Counted from the first letter of the stretch, positions 45,875 to 54,389 are shown. The stretch: 54,389 bases of DNA from Methylobacterium variabile (GCF_001043975.1 NZ_LABY01000081.1:1-54389), one strand, 5' to 3'. The notes: a model not told the origin generated them from the sequence alone. Made by a program: numbers and translations.

Positions 45875-48800
45875 GTGGAACCCTCGACCGCGACCGCGAC
45901 CCCCGAAGCGAAGGCCAGCCGCACCGACCTGATCGCCGCCGCGGCGGCGAGGGCGGAAGACCGGGGCGGACCCGGCGGCTTCGTCCGCGACCTCTACGGC
46001 CGGGTCGCGCCGGAGGACCTGACCGCCTACCCGCCCGAGGCCCTGGCCGACCTCGCCCTCGCCGCCCGCAAACACCTCGCCGCCGCCCGGCCGGGCCGGA
46101 CGGTGAGCGCCGTGCGCCTGAGCGACGTCGAGGTGATGCAGGGCGGGCGCCGGCGCGACCTCACGGTGCTGGAGGCGGTCAACGCCAATCGGCCCTTCCT
46201 GCTCGATTCGACCCTGGCGGAGCTGGTCGAGCGCGGCTACCAGCCCCGCCTCGTCGCCCATCCGATCCTCGGCGTCGAGCGCGACGCCGACGGCGCCCTG
46301 GTGCGGGTCGTCGGCGAGACCACGGCGCAGGAAGCCGGCGGCGAGGCCGGGGGCCTGGCCCGCGAGAGCTTCATCCACGTCCACCTCGACCGCATCGACG
46401 ACGAGACGGCCCGCGCGGCGCTCGTGGCGAGCCTGACCCGGGTCTACGCCGACGTCGCCGTGGCGGCTGAGGATCACGAGGCGATGCTCGACCGCCTCGC
46501 TGCCGCGGCCGCGGCCTACGACGCGCCGACGCCGCTCTCGCGGGAGGAGACGGCCGAGGCCGCTTCCTTCCTCGACTGGCTGCGGGACGGGCACTTCGTG
46601 CTCCTGGGCCTGCGCGAGTACCGGGACGAGGGGAGCGCCGATCACGCCGGCGTGCCGGAGAGCGGGCTCGGCCTCCTGCGCGACCCCGCCGTCGAGGTGC
46701 TGCGGCGCGGCGACGCCATGGTGGCGGTGACGCCGGAGATCCGCGCCTTCCTGGAGGGGCCCGAGGCGCTGCTCGTCACCAAGGCGAGCCTGCGCTCGCG
46801 GGTGCGCCGGCGGGCGCATCTCGACCTGATCAGCGTCAAGCTGTTCACGCGGGAGGGCGGTCATCCGGGCCGGCCCTCGGGCGAGCTGCGCCTCGTCGGC
46901 CTGTTCACCGGCAGCGCCTATGCGAGCCGGGCCGAGGAGGTGCCGTACCTGCGCCGCAAGATCGTCGCGGTGCTCAACCGGGCCGGCCTCGACCCGACGA
47001 GCCATGCCGGGCGCTCCCTCGTCCACGTGCTCGAGACCTACCCGCGCGACGACCTGTTTCAGATCGACCCCGGCCTGCTGCTGCGCTTCGCGCTCGCCAT
47101 CGTCTCCCTCGCCGACCGGCCGCGGGTGCGGGTGCTGGCGCGGCCCGACAAGTTCGGCCGTTTCATCTCCCTCATCGCCTACCTGCCGAAGGATCGCACC
47201 GACGCGCAGCTCCAGGCCCGGATCGGCGCCTACCTGGCGGACGCCCTCGGGGGCCGCCTCTCGGCGGTCTATCCCGACTATCCCGAGGGGCCCCTCGCGC
47301 GCCTCCACGTCATCGTGGCGACGCCCGGCGCCCCGCCCGAGGAGATCGACGCGGGGAGGCTCGAGGCCGGCATCGTCGACCTCGCCCGCACCTGGGCCGA
47401 CTCGTTGCGCGAGGCCCTCGCCGAGGCCCGCGGCGGCGACGCCCGCGGGCTCGCCGCCGTCTACGCCGACGCCTTCCCGGCGGGCTACCGCGAGATGTAC
47501 ACGGGCGCCCAGGCCCTGCCGGATATCGCCATCCTGGAGCGGATCTCGGAGGGACAGCCCCGGGCGGTCGACCTCTTCCGCCGGCCCGGCGATCCCGAGA
47601 CGCGGGTCGGCCTCAAGCTCTTCTCTCGCGGTCAGGCCCTGCCGCTGTCCGAGCGGGTGCCGGTGCTCGAGAATCTCGGCTTCCGGGTGATCGACGAGCG
47701 CTCCTACCGGCTGAAGCCCGAGGGGACCGGCGCCCGGGTCTGGCTGCACGACATGGTGCTGGAGCGCGCCACCGGCGGCCCCGTCGACGTGGCGGCGGCC
47801 GAGGGCCTGGTCGAGGCCGCCCTCCTGGCGCTCGCCCGCGACCTCGCCGAGTCCGACGCCTACAACCGCCTGGTGCTCGAGGCCGGGCTCGGCTGGCGCG
47901 ACGTCGCCCTGGTGCGGGCGCTCGGCCGCTACCTGCGCCAATTGCGCATCCGCTACGGCCAGGACTACCTGGCGGCGACGCTGGCGCGCCACCCGAACCT
48001 CGCCCGGCGCCTCGTCGCGCTGTTCTACGCCCGCTTCGACCCGCGCCGCGAGGGCGACCGGGGCGCGGCCCAGGAGGCGGTGCGGGCCGAGATCGAGGCC
48101 GACCTCGCGGGGGTGACGAGCCTCGACGAGGACCGCATCCTGCGCCGCTTCGTCAACCTGGTGGAGGCGGCCCAGCGCACGAACTTCTTCCAGATCGGCC
48201 GCAACGGCCTGCCGCCGGACACCATCGCGTTCAAGTTCCGCTGCGCCAAGGTCGACGGCATGCCGCTGCCGCGGCCGCTGTTCGAGATCTTCGTCTACAG
48301 CCCCCGCGTCGAGGGCGTGCACCTACGCTTCGGCTACATCGCCCGCGGGGGCCTGCGCTGGTCGGACCGGCCGGAGGATTTCCGCACCGAGATCCTCGGC
48401 CTCGTCAAGGCGCAGCAGGTCAAGAACGCCGTGATCGTGCCGGTCGGCGCCAAGGGCGGCTTCTTCCCCAAGCGCCTGCCCCCGCCCTCCGACCGCCACG
48501 CCTGGATGCAGGAGGGCACCGAGAGCTACCGGGTCTTCATCCGCACGCTGCTCGCGCTCACCGACAACATCGTCGACGGCGCTATCGTCCCGCCGCCCGC
48601 TACCGTGCGGCACGACGAGGACGACGCCTACCTGGTGGTCGCCGCCGACAAGGGCACCGCCACCTTCTCGGACGTCGCCAACGCCCTCTCGATCGAGGCG
48701 CATCACTGGCTCGGCGACGCCTTCGCGTCTGGCGGCAGCCAGGGCTACGACCACAAGCAGATGGGCATCACCGCCCGGGGCGCCTGGGAGGCGGTCAAGC

Positions 48801-50731
48801 GCCACTTCCGCGAGGTCGACGTCGACATCCAGAGCGAGCCGGTCACGGTCGCGGGCGTCGGCGACATGTCGGGCGACGTGTTCGGCAACGGCATGCTGCT
48901 GTCGCGCTGCCTCAAGCTCGTCGCCGCCTTCGACCACCGCGACATCTTCCTCGACCCCGATCCCGACCCGGCCGCCTCGCACGCCGAGCGCAAGCGCCTG
49001 TTCGGGCTCCCCCGCTCGTCCTGGGCCGATTACGACCGCACGAAGATCTCGGCCGGCGGCGGGGTCTTCTCCCGCCAGGCCAAGACGGTGCCGCTGTCGC
49101 CGCAGGTTCGCGCGCGCCTGGGACTCGACCGGACCGAGGCGACCCCGGCCGAGGTGATGCAGGCGATCCTGCGCGCTCCGGTCGACCTCCTGTGGTTCGG
49201 CGGCATCGGCACCTACGTGCGCGCCACCTCCGAGAGCGACGACGAGGCCGGCGACCGGGCGAACGACGCGATCCGCATCACCGGCGCGGAGCTGCGCGCC
49301 CGGGTCGTCGGCGAGGGCGCGAATCTGGGCCTGACCCAGAGCGGCCGGATCGAGGCCGCCCGCCGGGGCGTGCGCCTCAATACCGACGCGATCGACAACT
49401 CGGCCGGGGTCAACACCTCGGACGTCGAGGTCAACATCAAGATCGCGCTGGCGACCCCCGAGCGCGACGGCCGCCTGAGCCCGGAGAGCCGCAACGCGCT
49501 TCTCTCCGGCATGACCGAGGCGGTGGCCGACCTGGTGCTGCGCAACAACCAGCTCCAGACCCTCGCCCTGTCGCTGGCCCAGCGCTCCGCCGCGGCCGAG
49601 ACCGGCTTTGCCGCCCGGCTGATGCAGATGCTGGAGGCCGAGGGGCGCCTCGACCGCGGCGTCGAGTTCCTGCCCGCCGACGCCGCCCTCGCCGAGCGGG
49701 CGCAGGGCGGCGAGGGCCTGACCCGGCCGGAACTGGCGGTGCTGCTCGCCTACGCCAAGCTCTCGCTCAAGGATGCGCTCCTCGACAGTGCGGTGCCGGA
49801 CGACCCCTACCTCGCCCGGGAGCTCGAGCGCTCGTTCCCGCCGGTCCTCGTCGCCCGCTACCCCGACGCGGTGCAGGGCCATCGCCTGCGGCGGGAGATC
49901 ATCGCGACGAGCCTCGCCAACGCCATCGTCAACCGCGGCGGGCCGACCATCGTCAGCCGGCTCGCCGACGAGACCGGCGCCGAGGCCCCGGCGATCGCCG
50001 CCGCCTACGCGGTGACCCGCGACGCCTTCGGGCTGATCGACCTCAACAAGGCCGTCGACGGGCTCGACGGCGCGATCGCGGGCGAGCAGCAGCTCGGCCT
50101 CTACGCCGAGCTGCAGGACCTGCTGCGCCAGCGCATGGTCTGGTTCATCCGCAACGGCGAGGCCGCTCCCGGCGGCATCGAGGCCGCGGTCCAGCGCTAC
50201 CGCGACGGCATCGCGGCGGTGTCGGCCGCCCTTCCGGGCGCCCTGCCCCCGGCCGCCGCCGAGGCGCTCGCCCGGCGCATCCGCGCCCTCGTCGACCATG
50301 GCGTGCCGGAGGCCCTGGCCGGCCGCCTCGCCTCCTTGGGCGAGCTCGGCGCGGCGCCGGACATCGTCCAGGTCGCCGAGGCGACCGGGCGCCCGCCGGA
50401 GACGATCGCCGCGACCCACTTCGCGCTCGCCGACCTCTTCCGCCTCAACGCCCTGTCCACCGCCGCCCGGGCGGTTCCGGTGGCCGACACCTTCGACCGC
50501 ATCGCCCTCGAGCGGGCGGTGGCCGGCATCGCCAGCGCCCACCGGGCGCTGACCGCCGAGGCCGCCTCCTTCGAGGCCGAGGGCGCGGCCGCGGTCGAGG
50601 CCTGGAGCGCGGCCCGCGGCGCGTCGCTCGCCCGCATCCGCACGGCGGTCGCGGCCATCGCCGCCTCGGGCCTGACGGTCTCGAAGGTGTCGGTGGCGGC
50701 GAGCCTGCTCGGGGACCTAGCCCGGCGATGA
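45875..50731 (+). CDS. gdhB: NAD-specific glutamate dehydrogenase, giant (GDH-180 type)
   Basis: This enzyme oxidises glutamate to 2-oxoglutarate and ammonia with NAD. At about 1618 residues it belongs to the 180-kDa class. The N-terminal half carries ACT-like regulatory regions (RPFLLDSTLAELVERGY; YLPKDRTDAQL). The catalytic part contains RGGLRWSDRPEDFRTEI (near residue 824), KAQQVKNAVIVPVGAKGGFF, and the NAD-domain stretch GEGANLGLTQSGRIEAARRG. The GTG at 45875, with GAGG upstream, is used. The stop overlaps the bluB start as ATGA. Confidence 0.95.
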   Translation: MEPSTATATPEAKASRTDLIAAAAARAEDRGGPGGFVRDLYGRVAPEDLTAYPPEALADLALAARKHLAAARPGRTVSAVRLSDVEVMQGGRRRDLTVLEAVNANRPFLLDSTLAELVERGYQPRLVAHPILGVERDADGALVRVVGETTAQEAGGEAGGLARESFIHVHLDRIDDETARAALVASLTRVYADVAVAAEDHEAMLDRLAAAAAAYDAPTPLSREETAEAASFLDWLRDGHFVLLGLREYRDEGSADHAGVPESGLGLLRDPAVEVLRRGDAMVAVTPEIRAFLEGPEALLVTKASLRSRVRRRAHLDLISVKLFTREGGHPGRPSGELRLVGLFTGSAYASRAEEVPYLRRKIVAVLNRAGLDPTSHAGRSLVHVLETYPRDDLFQIDPGLLLRFALAIVSLADRPRVRVLARPDKFGRFISLIAYLPKDRTDAQLQARIGAYLADALGGRLSAVYPDYPEGPLARLHVIVATPGAPPEEIDAGRLEAGIVDLARTWADSLREALAEARGGDARGLAAVYADAFPAGYREMYTGAQALPDIAILERISEGQPRAVDLFRRPGDPETRVGLKLFSRGQALPLSERVPVLENLGFRVIDERSYRLKPEGTGARVWLHDMVLERATGGPVDVAAAEGLVEAALLALARDLAESDAYNRLVLEAGLGWRDVALVRALGRYLRQLRIRYGQDYLAATLARHPNLARRLVALFYARFDPRREGDRGAAQEAVRAEIEADLAGVTSLDEDRILRRFVNLVEAAQRTNFFQIGRNGLPPDTIAFKFRCAKVDGMPLPRPLFEIFVYSPRVEGVHLRFGYIARGGLRWSDRPEDFRTEILGLVKAQQVKNAVIVPVGAKGGFFPKRLPPPSDRHAWMQEGTESYRVFIRTLLALTDNIVDGAIVPPPATVRHDEDDAYLVVAADKGTATFSDVANALSIEAHHWLGDAFASGGSQGYDHKQMGITARGAWEAVKRHFREVDVDIQSEPVTVAGVGDMSGDVFGNGMLLSRCLKLVAAFDHRDIFLDPDPDPAASHAERKRLFGLPRSSWADYDRTKISAGGGVFSRQAKTVPLSPQVRARLGLDRTEATPAEVMQAILRAPVDLLWFGGIGTYVRATSESDDEAGDRANDAIRITGAELRARVVGEGANLGLTQSGRIEAARRGVRLNTDAIDNSAGVNTSDVEVNIKIALATPERDGRLSPESRNALLSGMTEAVADLVLRNNQLQTLALSLAQRSAAAETGFAARLMQMLEAEGRLDRGVEFLPADAALAERAQGGEGLTRPELAVLLAYAKLSLKDALLDSAVPDDPYLARELERSFPPVLVARYPDAVQGHRLRREIIATSLANAIVNRGGPTIVSRLADETGAEAPAIAAAYAVTRDAFGLIDLNKAVDGLDGAIAGEQQLGLYAELQDLLRQRMVWFIRNGEAAPGGIEAAVQRYRDGIAAVSAALPGALPPAAAEALARRIRALVDHGVPEALAGRLASLGELGAAPDIVQVAEATGRPPETIAATHFALADLFRLNALSTAARAVPVADTFDRIALERAVAGIASAHRALTAEAASFEAEGAAAVEAWSAARGASLARIRTAVAAIAASGLTVSKVSVAASLLGDLARR

Positions 50732-51366
50732 CCGCGCCGGAATTCGGGGAGGTTTTCAGGGCCCGCTTCGCGGACCTGGTCGCCTGGCGCCGCGACGTGC
50801 GGCGCTTCCGCCCCGATCCGGTGCCGGAGGATGCCTTCCGGACGTGCCTGGCGCTGGCCTGCCTCAGCCCCTCGGTCGGCAACAGCCAGCCTTGGCGCTT
50901 CGTGCGGGTGGCGGGCCCGGCCCGGCGGCAGGGCGTGATCGCGAGCTTCGAGCGCTGCAACGCCGAGGCCGCCGCCGGCTACGACGACGACCGGGCCGCC
51001 GCCTACCGGCGCCTTAAGCTCGCCGGCCTGCGCGAGGCCCCGGTCCACCTCGCCGTGTTCTGCGACGAGGGGACGAGCGCCGGCCACGGCCTCGGCCGCG
51101 CCACCATGCCGGAGATGCTGCGCTACTCCGCCGTCACCGCCATCCACACCTTCTGGCTCGCCGCCCGGGCCCACGGCCTCGGCGTCGGCTGGGTCTCGAT
51201 CCTGTGCCCCGGGGAGGTGACGGCGGCCCTCGACGTGCCGGAGGCCTGGCGCCTGATCGCCTACCTGTGCGTCGGCTACCCGGCCGAGGAGCACGCCGAC
51301 CCGGAGCTGGTGCGCCACGGGTGGCAGGCGCGCGAGGAATGGGGAGCGGCGCTGTTGGAGCGGTGA
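50728..51366 (+). CDS. bluB: 5,6-dimethylbenzimidazole synthase BluB
   Basis: BluB breaks down reduced FMN with oxygen to give 5,6-dimethylbenzimidazole, the lower ligand of vitamin B12. The 212-residue nitroreductase-fold protein has WRRDVRRFRPDPV, SPSVGNSQPWRF and HGLGVGWVSIL, as in known BluB proteins. It follows gdhB with an ATGA overlap. The B12-dependent mutase gene in this window shows the cofactor is needed, but other cobalamin genes are not here. Confidence 0.9.
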   Translation: MTAPEFGEVFRARFADLVAWRRDVRRFRPDPVPEDAFRTCLALACLSPSVGNSQPWRFVRVAGPARRQGVIASFERCNAEAAAGYDDDRAAAYRRLKLAGLREAPVHLAVFCDEGTSAGHGLGRATMPEMLRYSAVTAIHTFWLAARAHGLGVGWVSILCPGEVTAALDVPEAWRLIAYLCVGYPAEEHADPELVRHGWQAREEWGAALLER

Positions 51367-51404
51367 ACCGCCAAAAGGCCCGAAACGTGCACGTCCGCGC
51401 TTGA

Positions 51405-51420
51405 TACATACTAGTAGGTA
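51405..51420. promoter_or_regulatory. Palindromic operator upstream of the tautomerase gene
   Basis: The sequence TACATACTAGTAGGTA is a 16-base near-perfect palindrome (TAC-n-TACTAGTA-n-GTA), 44 bases before the tautomerase start. It overlaps a possible -35 element TTGATA (51401-51406). Palindromes of this length with an alternating AT-rich core are typical TetR-family operators, and a tetR gene lies two genes on. The AT-rich sequence stands out in this GC-rich region. Confidence 0.7.
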
Positions 51421-51463
51421 CACTACACCGGACACGCTGCCATCGCGGCCGCGGAGGTTCTCC

Positions 51464-51871
51464 ATGCCACTGGTCCATATCTCCCTGAAGCGCGAGCGCC
51501 CGCCCGAGGAGCGGCGCGCCATCGCGGATGCCGTCCACGCCGCCCTCACCCAGAGCATCGGCGTGCCGGCCGACGACCGCTTCCAGGTCGTGTCGAGCCG
51601 GTTCGACGACCTGATCTACGATCCCGGCTACCTCGGCGTCGCCCGCAGCGACGGGCTGGTGATCGTGCAGATCCAGCTCTCGACCGGGCGCAGCGTCGCG
51701 CAGAAGAAGGCGCTGTTCCGGGCGGTCGCCGACAACCTCGGCGCGGCCGGGGTGCGGCCCGAGGACGTGTTTGTCACCCTGGTCGAGATCGCCCGGGAGA
51801 ACTGGTCCTTCGGCAACGGCATCGCGCACTACGCCGACGCGGCCCCGCCCCATCTCGCGGCCACGGCCTGA
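51464..51871 (+). CDS. Tautomerase family protein (4-OT/MIF-like)
   Basis: The 135-residue protein begins MPLVHISL; removal of Met exposes the catalytic Pro1 of the tautomerase superfamily. The core RFQVVSSRFDDLIYDP and VIVQIQLSTGRSVAQKKAL, ending with FVTLVEIARENWSFGNGIA, matches the longer single-chain branch. Such enzymes tautomerise or dehalogenate small keto acids; the substrate is not known. GCGGAGG precedes the ATG. It is followed by a TetR regulator gene. Confidence 0.85.
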   Translation: MPLVHISLKRERPPEERRAIADAVHAALTQSIGVPADDRFQVVSSRFDDLIYDPGYLGVARSDGLVIVQIQLSTGRSVAQKKALFRAVADNLGAAGVRPEDVFVTLVEIARENWSFGNGIAHYADAAPPHLAATA

Positions 51872-51929
51872 CGGTCTGGCCTGACGGGCCCGGCCGCGGC
51901 ATACCGCCCTTCGACGACAGGAGGCGGGC

Positions 51930-52514
51930 GTGGCGCGGCAGGGATCATCGAAGCGCGAGGCGATCGTCGCGGCGACGAAGGCGCTGCTCTGGGAGCGCGG
52001 CTACGAGGCGACGAGCCCGCGGGACGTGCTCGACCGCAGCGGGGCCGGCCAGGGCAGCCTCTACCATCACTTCCCCGGCAAGCGGGAGGTCGCGGCCGCG
52101 GCGCTGGCCGAGATGGCCGAGGAGGAGATCGCGGCGGTCGACGCGCTGTTTGCATCCCACACCCCTCCCCTCGACCGCGTCCGGGCCTACCTGACCCGGG
52201 AGCGGCAGGCCCTGCGCGGCTGCCGCCTCGCGCGCCTCGCCAACGAGGCGGCCATGGAGGAGCCGGTCCTGCGCGAGCCGGTCGCGGCCTATCTCGGTCG
52301 CATCCAGGCGTCCTTGCGCGCGAGCCTGGAGGAGGCGAGGGCCGCCGGGAGCCTGCTGCCCGGAATCGAGCCCGCCGCGCTCGCGGCCGTGCTGATCGCG
52401 GTCGTCGAGGGCGGCTACGTGCTCGCCCGAGTGCACTGGGACCCGGGCGCGATGCGCGAGGCGATCGACGGCGCCGTGCAGCTGCTGGCCGCCGTCACCC
52501 GCTCTCAGGCGTGA
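51930..52514 (+). CDS. TetR/AcrR family transcriptional regulator
   Basis: The 194-residue repressor has an N-terminal helix-turn-helix (REAIVAATKALLWERGYEATSP, then GAGQGSLYHHFPGKREV) and a C-terminal ligand domain of the TetR_C type (RQALRGCRLARLANEAAMEEP). AGGAGG lies five bases before the GTG start. It probably represses itself and the tautomerase gene through the palindrome at 51405. Its 3' end overlaps the 3' end of the convergent SMR transporter gene by ten bases. Confidence 0.92.
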   Translation: MARQGSSKREAIVAATKALLWERGYEATSPRDVLDRSGAGQGSLYHHFPGKREVAAAALAEMAEEEIAAVDALFASHTPPLDRVRAYLTRERQALRGCRLARLANEAAMEEPVLREPVAAYLGRIQASLRASLEEARAAGSLLPGIEPAALAAVLIAVVEGGYVLARVHWDPGAMREAIDGAVQLLAAVTRSQA

Positions 52515-52828
52515 GCCTGCGCCGCCAGGATGCCGACACCGACCGCGATGACGCCGATGCCGAAGATCATCAGCGGGGTCACCGGCTCGCCGAACAGGAG
52601 TGCGCCGCCGAGCGCCGCACCGACCATGCCCACCCCGGCCCAGATCGCGTAGACGACCCCGATCGGCAGCATGTCCATGCTGGTCGACATCAGCCACAGG
52701 GCGGTGCCGTAGCCGAGGGCGACGAGCAGGGTCGGGCCCGGGCGGGTGAGCCCGTCCGCGGCCTTGAGGGCGAGGGTCGCGGTGATCTCGGCGCCGATCG
52801 CCACCGCGAGGGTCAGGAACGGGTTCAT
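52505..52828 (-). CDS. Small multidrug resistance (SMR) family transporter
   Basis: This 107-residue protein with four membrane helices exports hydrophobic cations or guanidinium-like compounds in exchange for protons. The key residues of the EmrE-like branch are present: Glu14 (AIGAEITATLALKA), and Tyr60 and Trp63 (VVYAIWAGVGMVG). The helix 4 end is IGVIAVGVGILAA. Its ATG overlaps the stop of the upstream SDR gene (ATGA), so the two are co-translated. Drug-export versus guanidinium type cannot be fixed from sequence. Confidence 0.9.
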   Translation of the reverse strand: MNPFLTLAVAIGAEITATLALKAADGLTRPGPTLLVALGYGTALWLMSTSMDMLPIGVVYAIWAGVGMVGAALGGALLFGEPVTPLMIFGIGVIAVGVGILAAQAHA

Positions 52829-53976
52829 GCGGTCGCCGTGAGCGGCAGCGGCTCGGCCGTCGCGGAACCCGTGAACATCTCGAGATCGTCGACGAACTGC
52901 TCGACGATCTCGCTGGAGCTCGCGAGGCAGGTGCCGAGATAGTCCGGCAGGGCGGGCGGTGCCGCGATGCCCTCGGCGCGCAGGCGGTCGTTCGCGAAGG
53001 TGAAGTCCAGGGCGCAGAACATGTAGTAGGCCCGGGTGGCGCGCAGCATCGCGTGCTTCAGGGCTGTGTCGAGCCCGAAGGTCGCGGCGAAGCGCTCGCG
53101 CAGGGCGGCCCGGTCGGCGAAGTCGAAGCGGTCGACGTGGCGGGGGCCACCCTCCGGATCGGCCGCCTCGAAGGCCCGGAACAGGTCCGGCCAGCGCGTC
53201 AGCGACTCCTCCCCGGCAGAGACGTGGTAGAGGCTGTGCGCGAGACCGGGCTTGCGCAGGAGCGCGAGCAGCGCGGCGGCGGCCCAGTCCACCGGCACGA
53301 TGTCGATGCCCGTGCGGGTCTCCGTCGGCAGGAGGCGGAGCCGGTCGGCGGCGCGCACCAGCCAGAGGATGCTCGAGCTCGGGGCGGCGCCGAGGGTCGA
53401 GTGGCCGACGACGATCGAGGGCCGCGCCACGACGAGCGGCAGGTCGGCGAACTCGGCCGCGAGCGACGTCTCGGCCGCGGCCTTCGAGGCCGTGTAGGCG
53501 ACCAGATGGCGATCCTCCGGGTGCGGCAGCGCCTCCCGCACCAGGGAGGGCGCGTCCGCGCCGCAGCTCATGGCAGTGCCCACGTGCAGGAAGCGCTGGA
53601 GCTTCGGCATGGAGCGGGTGCGCCGGGCGAGCGCCAGGGTGCCGAGGTGATTGGTGCGGAAAACCCGCTCCTCCCCGCGATAGGACGTGTCGGCCGCGAG
53701 GTGGAGGATGTGCGTCACGCCGTCGAGCCGCGGGTCGGCATCCTGGTCGGCCCGGGTGAAATCCCCCGGCACGATCGTCACCGTCCGGGCGAGCCGGTGG
53801 GCGGTGAAGAGATCCGTGAAGCGGGACAGCCGCGCCGCGAGCCTCTGATGTCCCTGCTCGACGTCGGCGCAGCGCACGAGGCAGACCCACTCGTCGCCGT
53901 CGCGCCGGCTCAACGCTTGATGAAGGACGGCGCCGCCCAGAAAGCCGGTTGCGCCCGTCAGTAATATCCGTGCCAC
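52825..53976 (-). CDS. Extended SDR with thioester-reductase-like features
   Basis: This 383-residue NAD(P)-dependent protein has an N-terminal motif ILLTGATGFLGGAVL and the catalytic YTASK (Y-x-x-x-K). The family resemblance is to the NAD-binding_4 (fatty acyl-CoA or carboxylic acid reductase) branch, with HLAADTSYRGEE and VARPSIVVGHSTLG. The GTG at 53976 is preceded by a strong GGGGAGG, so the longer reading from 54009 is not used. It is directly upstream of the SMR transporter gene with an ATGA overlap. Confidence 0.82.
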   Translation of the reverse strand: MARILLTGATGFLGGAVLHQALSRRDGDEWVCLVRCADVEQGHQRLAARLSRFTDLFTAHRLARTVTIVPGDFTRADQDADPRLDGVTHILHLAADTSYRGEERVFRTNHLGTLALARRTRSMPKLQRFLHVGTAMSCGADAPSLVREALPHPEDRHLVAYTASKAAAETSLAAEFADLPLVVARPSIVVGHSTLGAAPSSSILWLVRAADRLRLLPTETRTGIDIVPVDWAAAALLALLRKPGLAHSLYHVSAGEESLTRWPDLFRAFEAADPEGGPRHVDRFDFADRAALRERFAATFGLDTALKHAMLRATRAYYMFCALDFTFANDRLRAEGIAAPPALPDYLGTCLASSSEIVEQFVDDLEMFTGSATAEPLPLTATA

Positions 53977-54009
53977 GCTGGACCTCCCCGCACTCAGGAG
54001 AGATGCCAC

Positions 54010-54279
54010 AAATGAGCGGGCGGAAAATCCACTCCAGCGGCACCAAACTCGTATTCATGCAGTATGTTGCTCGCACGCAACCGTCTATTTCTCGTTATGA
54101 TTAGTCCATCCGTGTAAAATTCGGCCGAGAAATACAATGGAAACAGAGGGACGTAATCCGGTTGGCCTAGGCGCAGGTGAGCGCCACCGCTTCCTCGTCG
54201 CGAGGAACGGCGGCGGCCGAGGCCGGAAACCCTTGGAAAAAACTCTCGGGAACCATGCGCGGCGCGGCCGCGCCGGCGC
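54010..54279. other. AT-richer intergenic gap upstream of the SDR gene
   Basis: No gene is seen. The part from 54045 to 54140 has much more A and T than its surroundings and probably carries the promoter of the minus-strand SDR-SMR pair. A small inverted repeat (GTTGC ... GCAAC at 54066-54081) may be an operator. The end of the gap lies beyond the stop of the receiver-type gene. Confidence 0.45.
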
Positions 54280-54389
54280 TCAGCTCCGGGTGAGCAGGTG
54301 GGCGAGAAGCGCCCGCAGCTGAGCCGGCTTGAGGGGCTTGAGCACGAGCTCGCAGCGCGCCGCCCGCACCCGCGCCTCGACCTCGGCCG
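54280..54389 (-). CDS. Receiver-domain protein, C-terminal end only (cut by window edge)
   Basis: The last 35 codons of a minus-strand gene are visible, ending CELVLKPLKPAQLRALLAHLL before the TGA. The Lys-Pro in LVLKPLKP followed by an amphipathic helix is the typical end of a response-regulator receiver domain, often found at the C-terminus of hybrid histidine kinases. Start and upstream domains lie outside the window. Confidence 0.6.
   Translation of the reverse strand, partial: AEVEARVRAARCELVLKPLKPAQLRALLAHLLTRS

Noticed and set aside
45764..48322. Minus-strand open frame opposite the glutamate dehydrogenase gene
   Set aside because: Shadow frame; the plus-strand protein matches the GDH family along its full length.
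54137..54322. Plus-strand open frame of 61 codons
   Set aside because: It runs into the 3' end of the opposite-strand receiver-type gene and has a low-complexity Arg/Gly composition.

Overview
This window is chromosomal DNA of very high GC content from an alphaproteobacterium of the Hyphomicrobiales (Rhizobiales), most likely Methylobacterium or a close relative. The placement rests on gene content and order and is an inference: thiO-thiS-thiG-thiE, dnaG-rpoD, yqeY next to carA, lptF-lptG-lptD-pdxA-rsmA, a single-chain methylmalonyl-CoA mutase, a giant NAD-glutamate dehydrogenase, and many GTG starts with 4-base start/stop overlaps. No phage, transposase, CRISPR array or replication origin was seen.

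Layout. 1-2570 (minus): TPP riboswitch, then thiO-thiS-thiG-thiE, with thiE cut by the window edge. 2.7-4.9 kb: an NAD-dependent epimerase-like protein and a class III adenylate/guanylate cyclase. 5.2-9.5 kb: a small DUF2798 membrane protein, a strong shared terminator, then the rpoD/dnaG macromolecular-synthesis pair. 9.8-17.3 kb: yqeY, carA, a methyltransferase, a DUF4287 protein, a flavin amine oxidase, a DegP/HtrA-type protease and several small unknown membrane or secreted proteins. 17.4-21.5 kb: methylmalonyl-CoA mutase and an M23 cell-wall peptidase. 21.5-22.5 kb: a palindrome-ended repeat element and a Uma2-family gene broken by an in-frame TGA.

22.7-28.1 kb holds the most unusual unit: seven tightly packed plus-strand genes. 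They encode a two-subunit molybdenum hydroxylase (isoquinoline 1-oxidoreductase type), a tiny c-type cytochrome, a flavocytochrome c sulfide dehydrogenase-type flavoprotein, and SoxX, SoxY and SoxZ. SoxA, SoxB and SoxCD are absent here, and SoxY has a non-standard C-terminal cysteine arm. I infer a periplasmic redox pathway that joins a molybdenum hydroxylase to a SoxYZ sulfur carrier.

28.2-32.2 kb (minus): acyl-CoA ligase, a membrane protein and leucyl aminopeptidase. 32.5-39.4 kb (plus): the LPS export genes lptF-lptG-lptD, followed by pdxA and rsmA. 39.6-42.7 kb (minus): a Tim44-like protein, an orphan sensor kinase and lipB, with a short FliN-like gene divergent from lipB. 43.2-43.6 kb: two identical tRNA-Leu(GAG) genes in tandem. 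43.6-44.9 kb: a gene-poor stretch and an orphan polysaccharide-export ABC permease with less GC-biased sequence, possibly an acquired segment. 45-51.4 kb: an AhpD-like protein, NAD-glutamate dehydrogenase and BluB (start codon overlapping the gdh stop). 51.4-54 kb: a tautomerase and a TetR regulator behind a palindromic operator, convergent with an SDR/SMR-transporter pair. The window ends in the 3' end of a receiver-domain protein.
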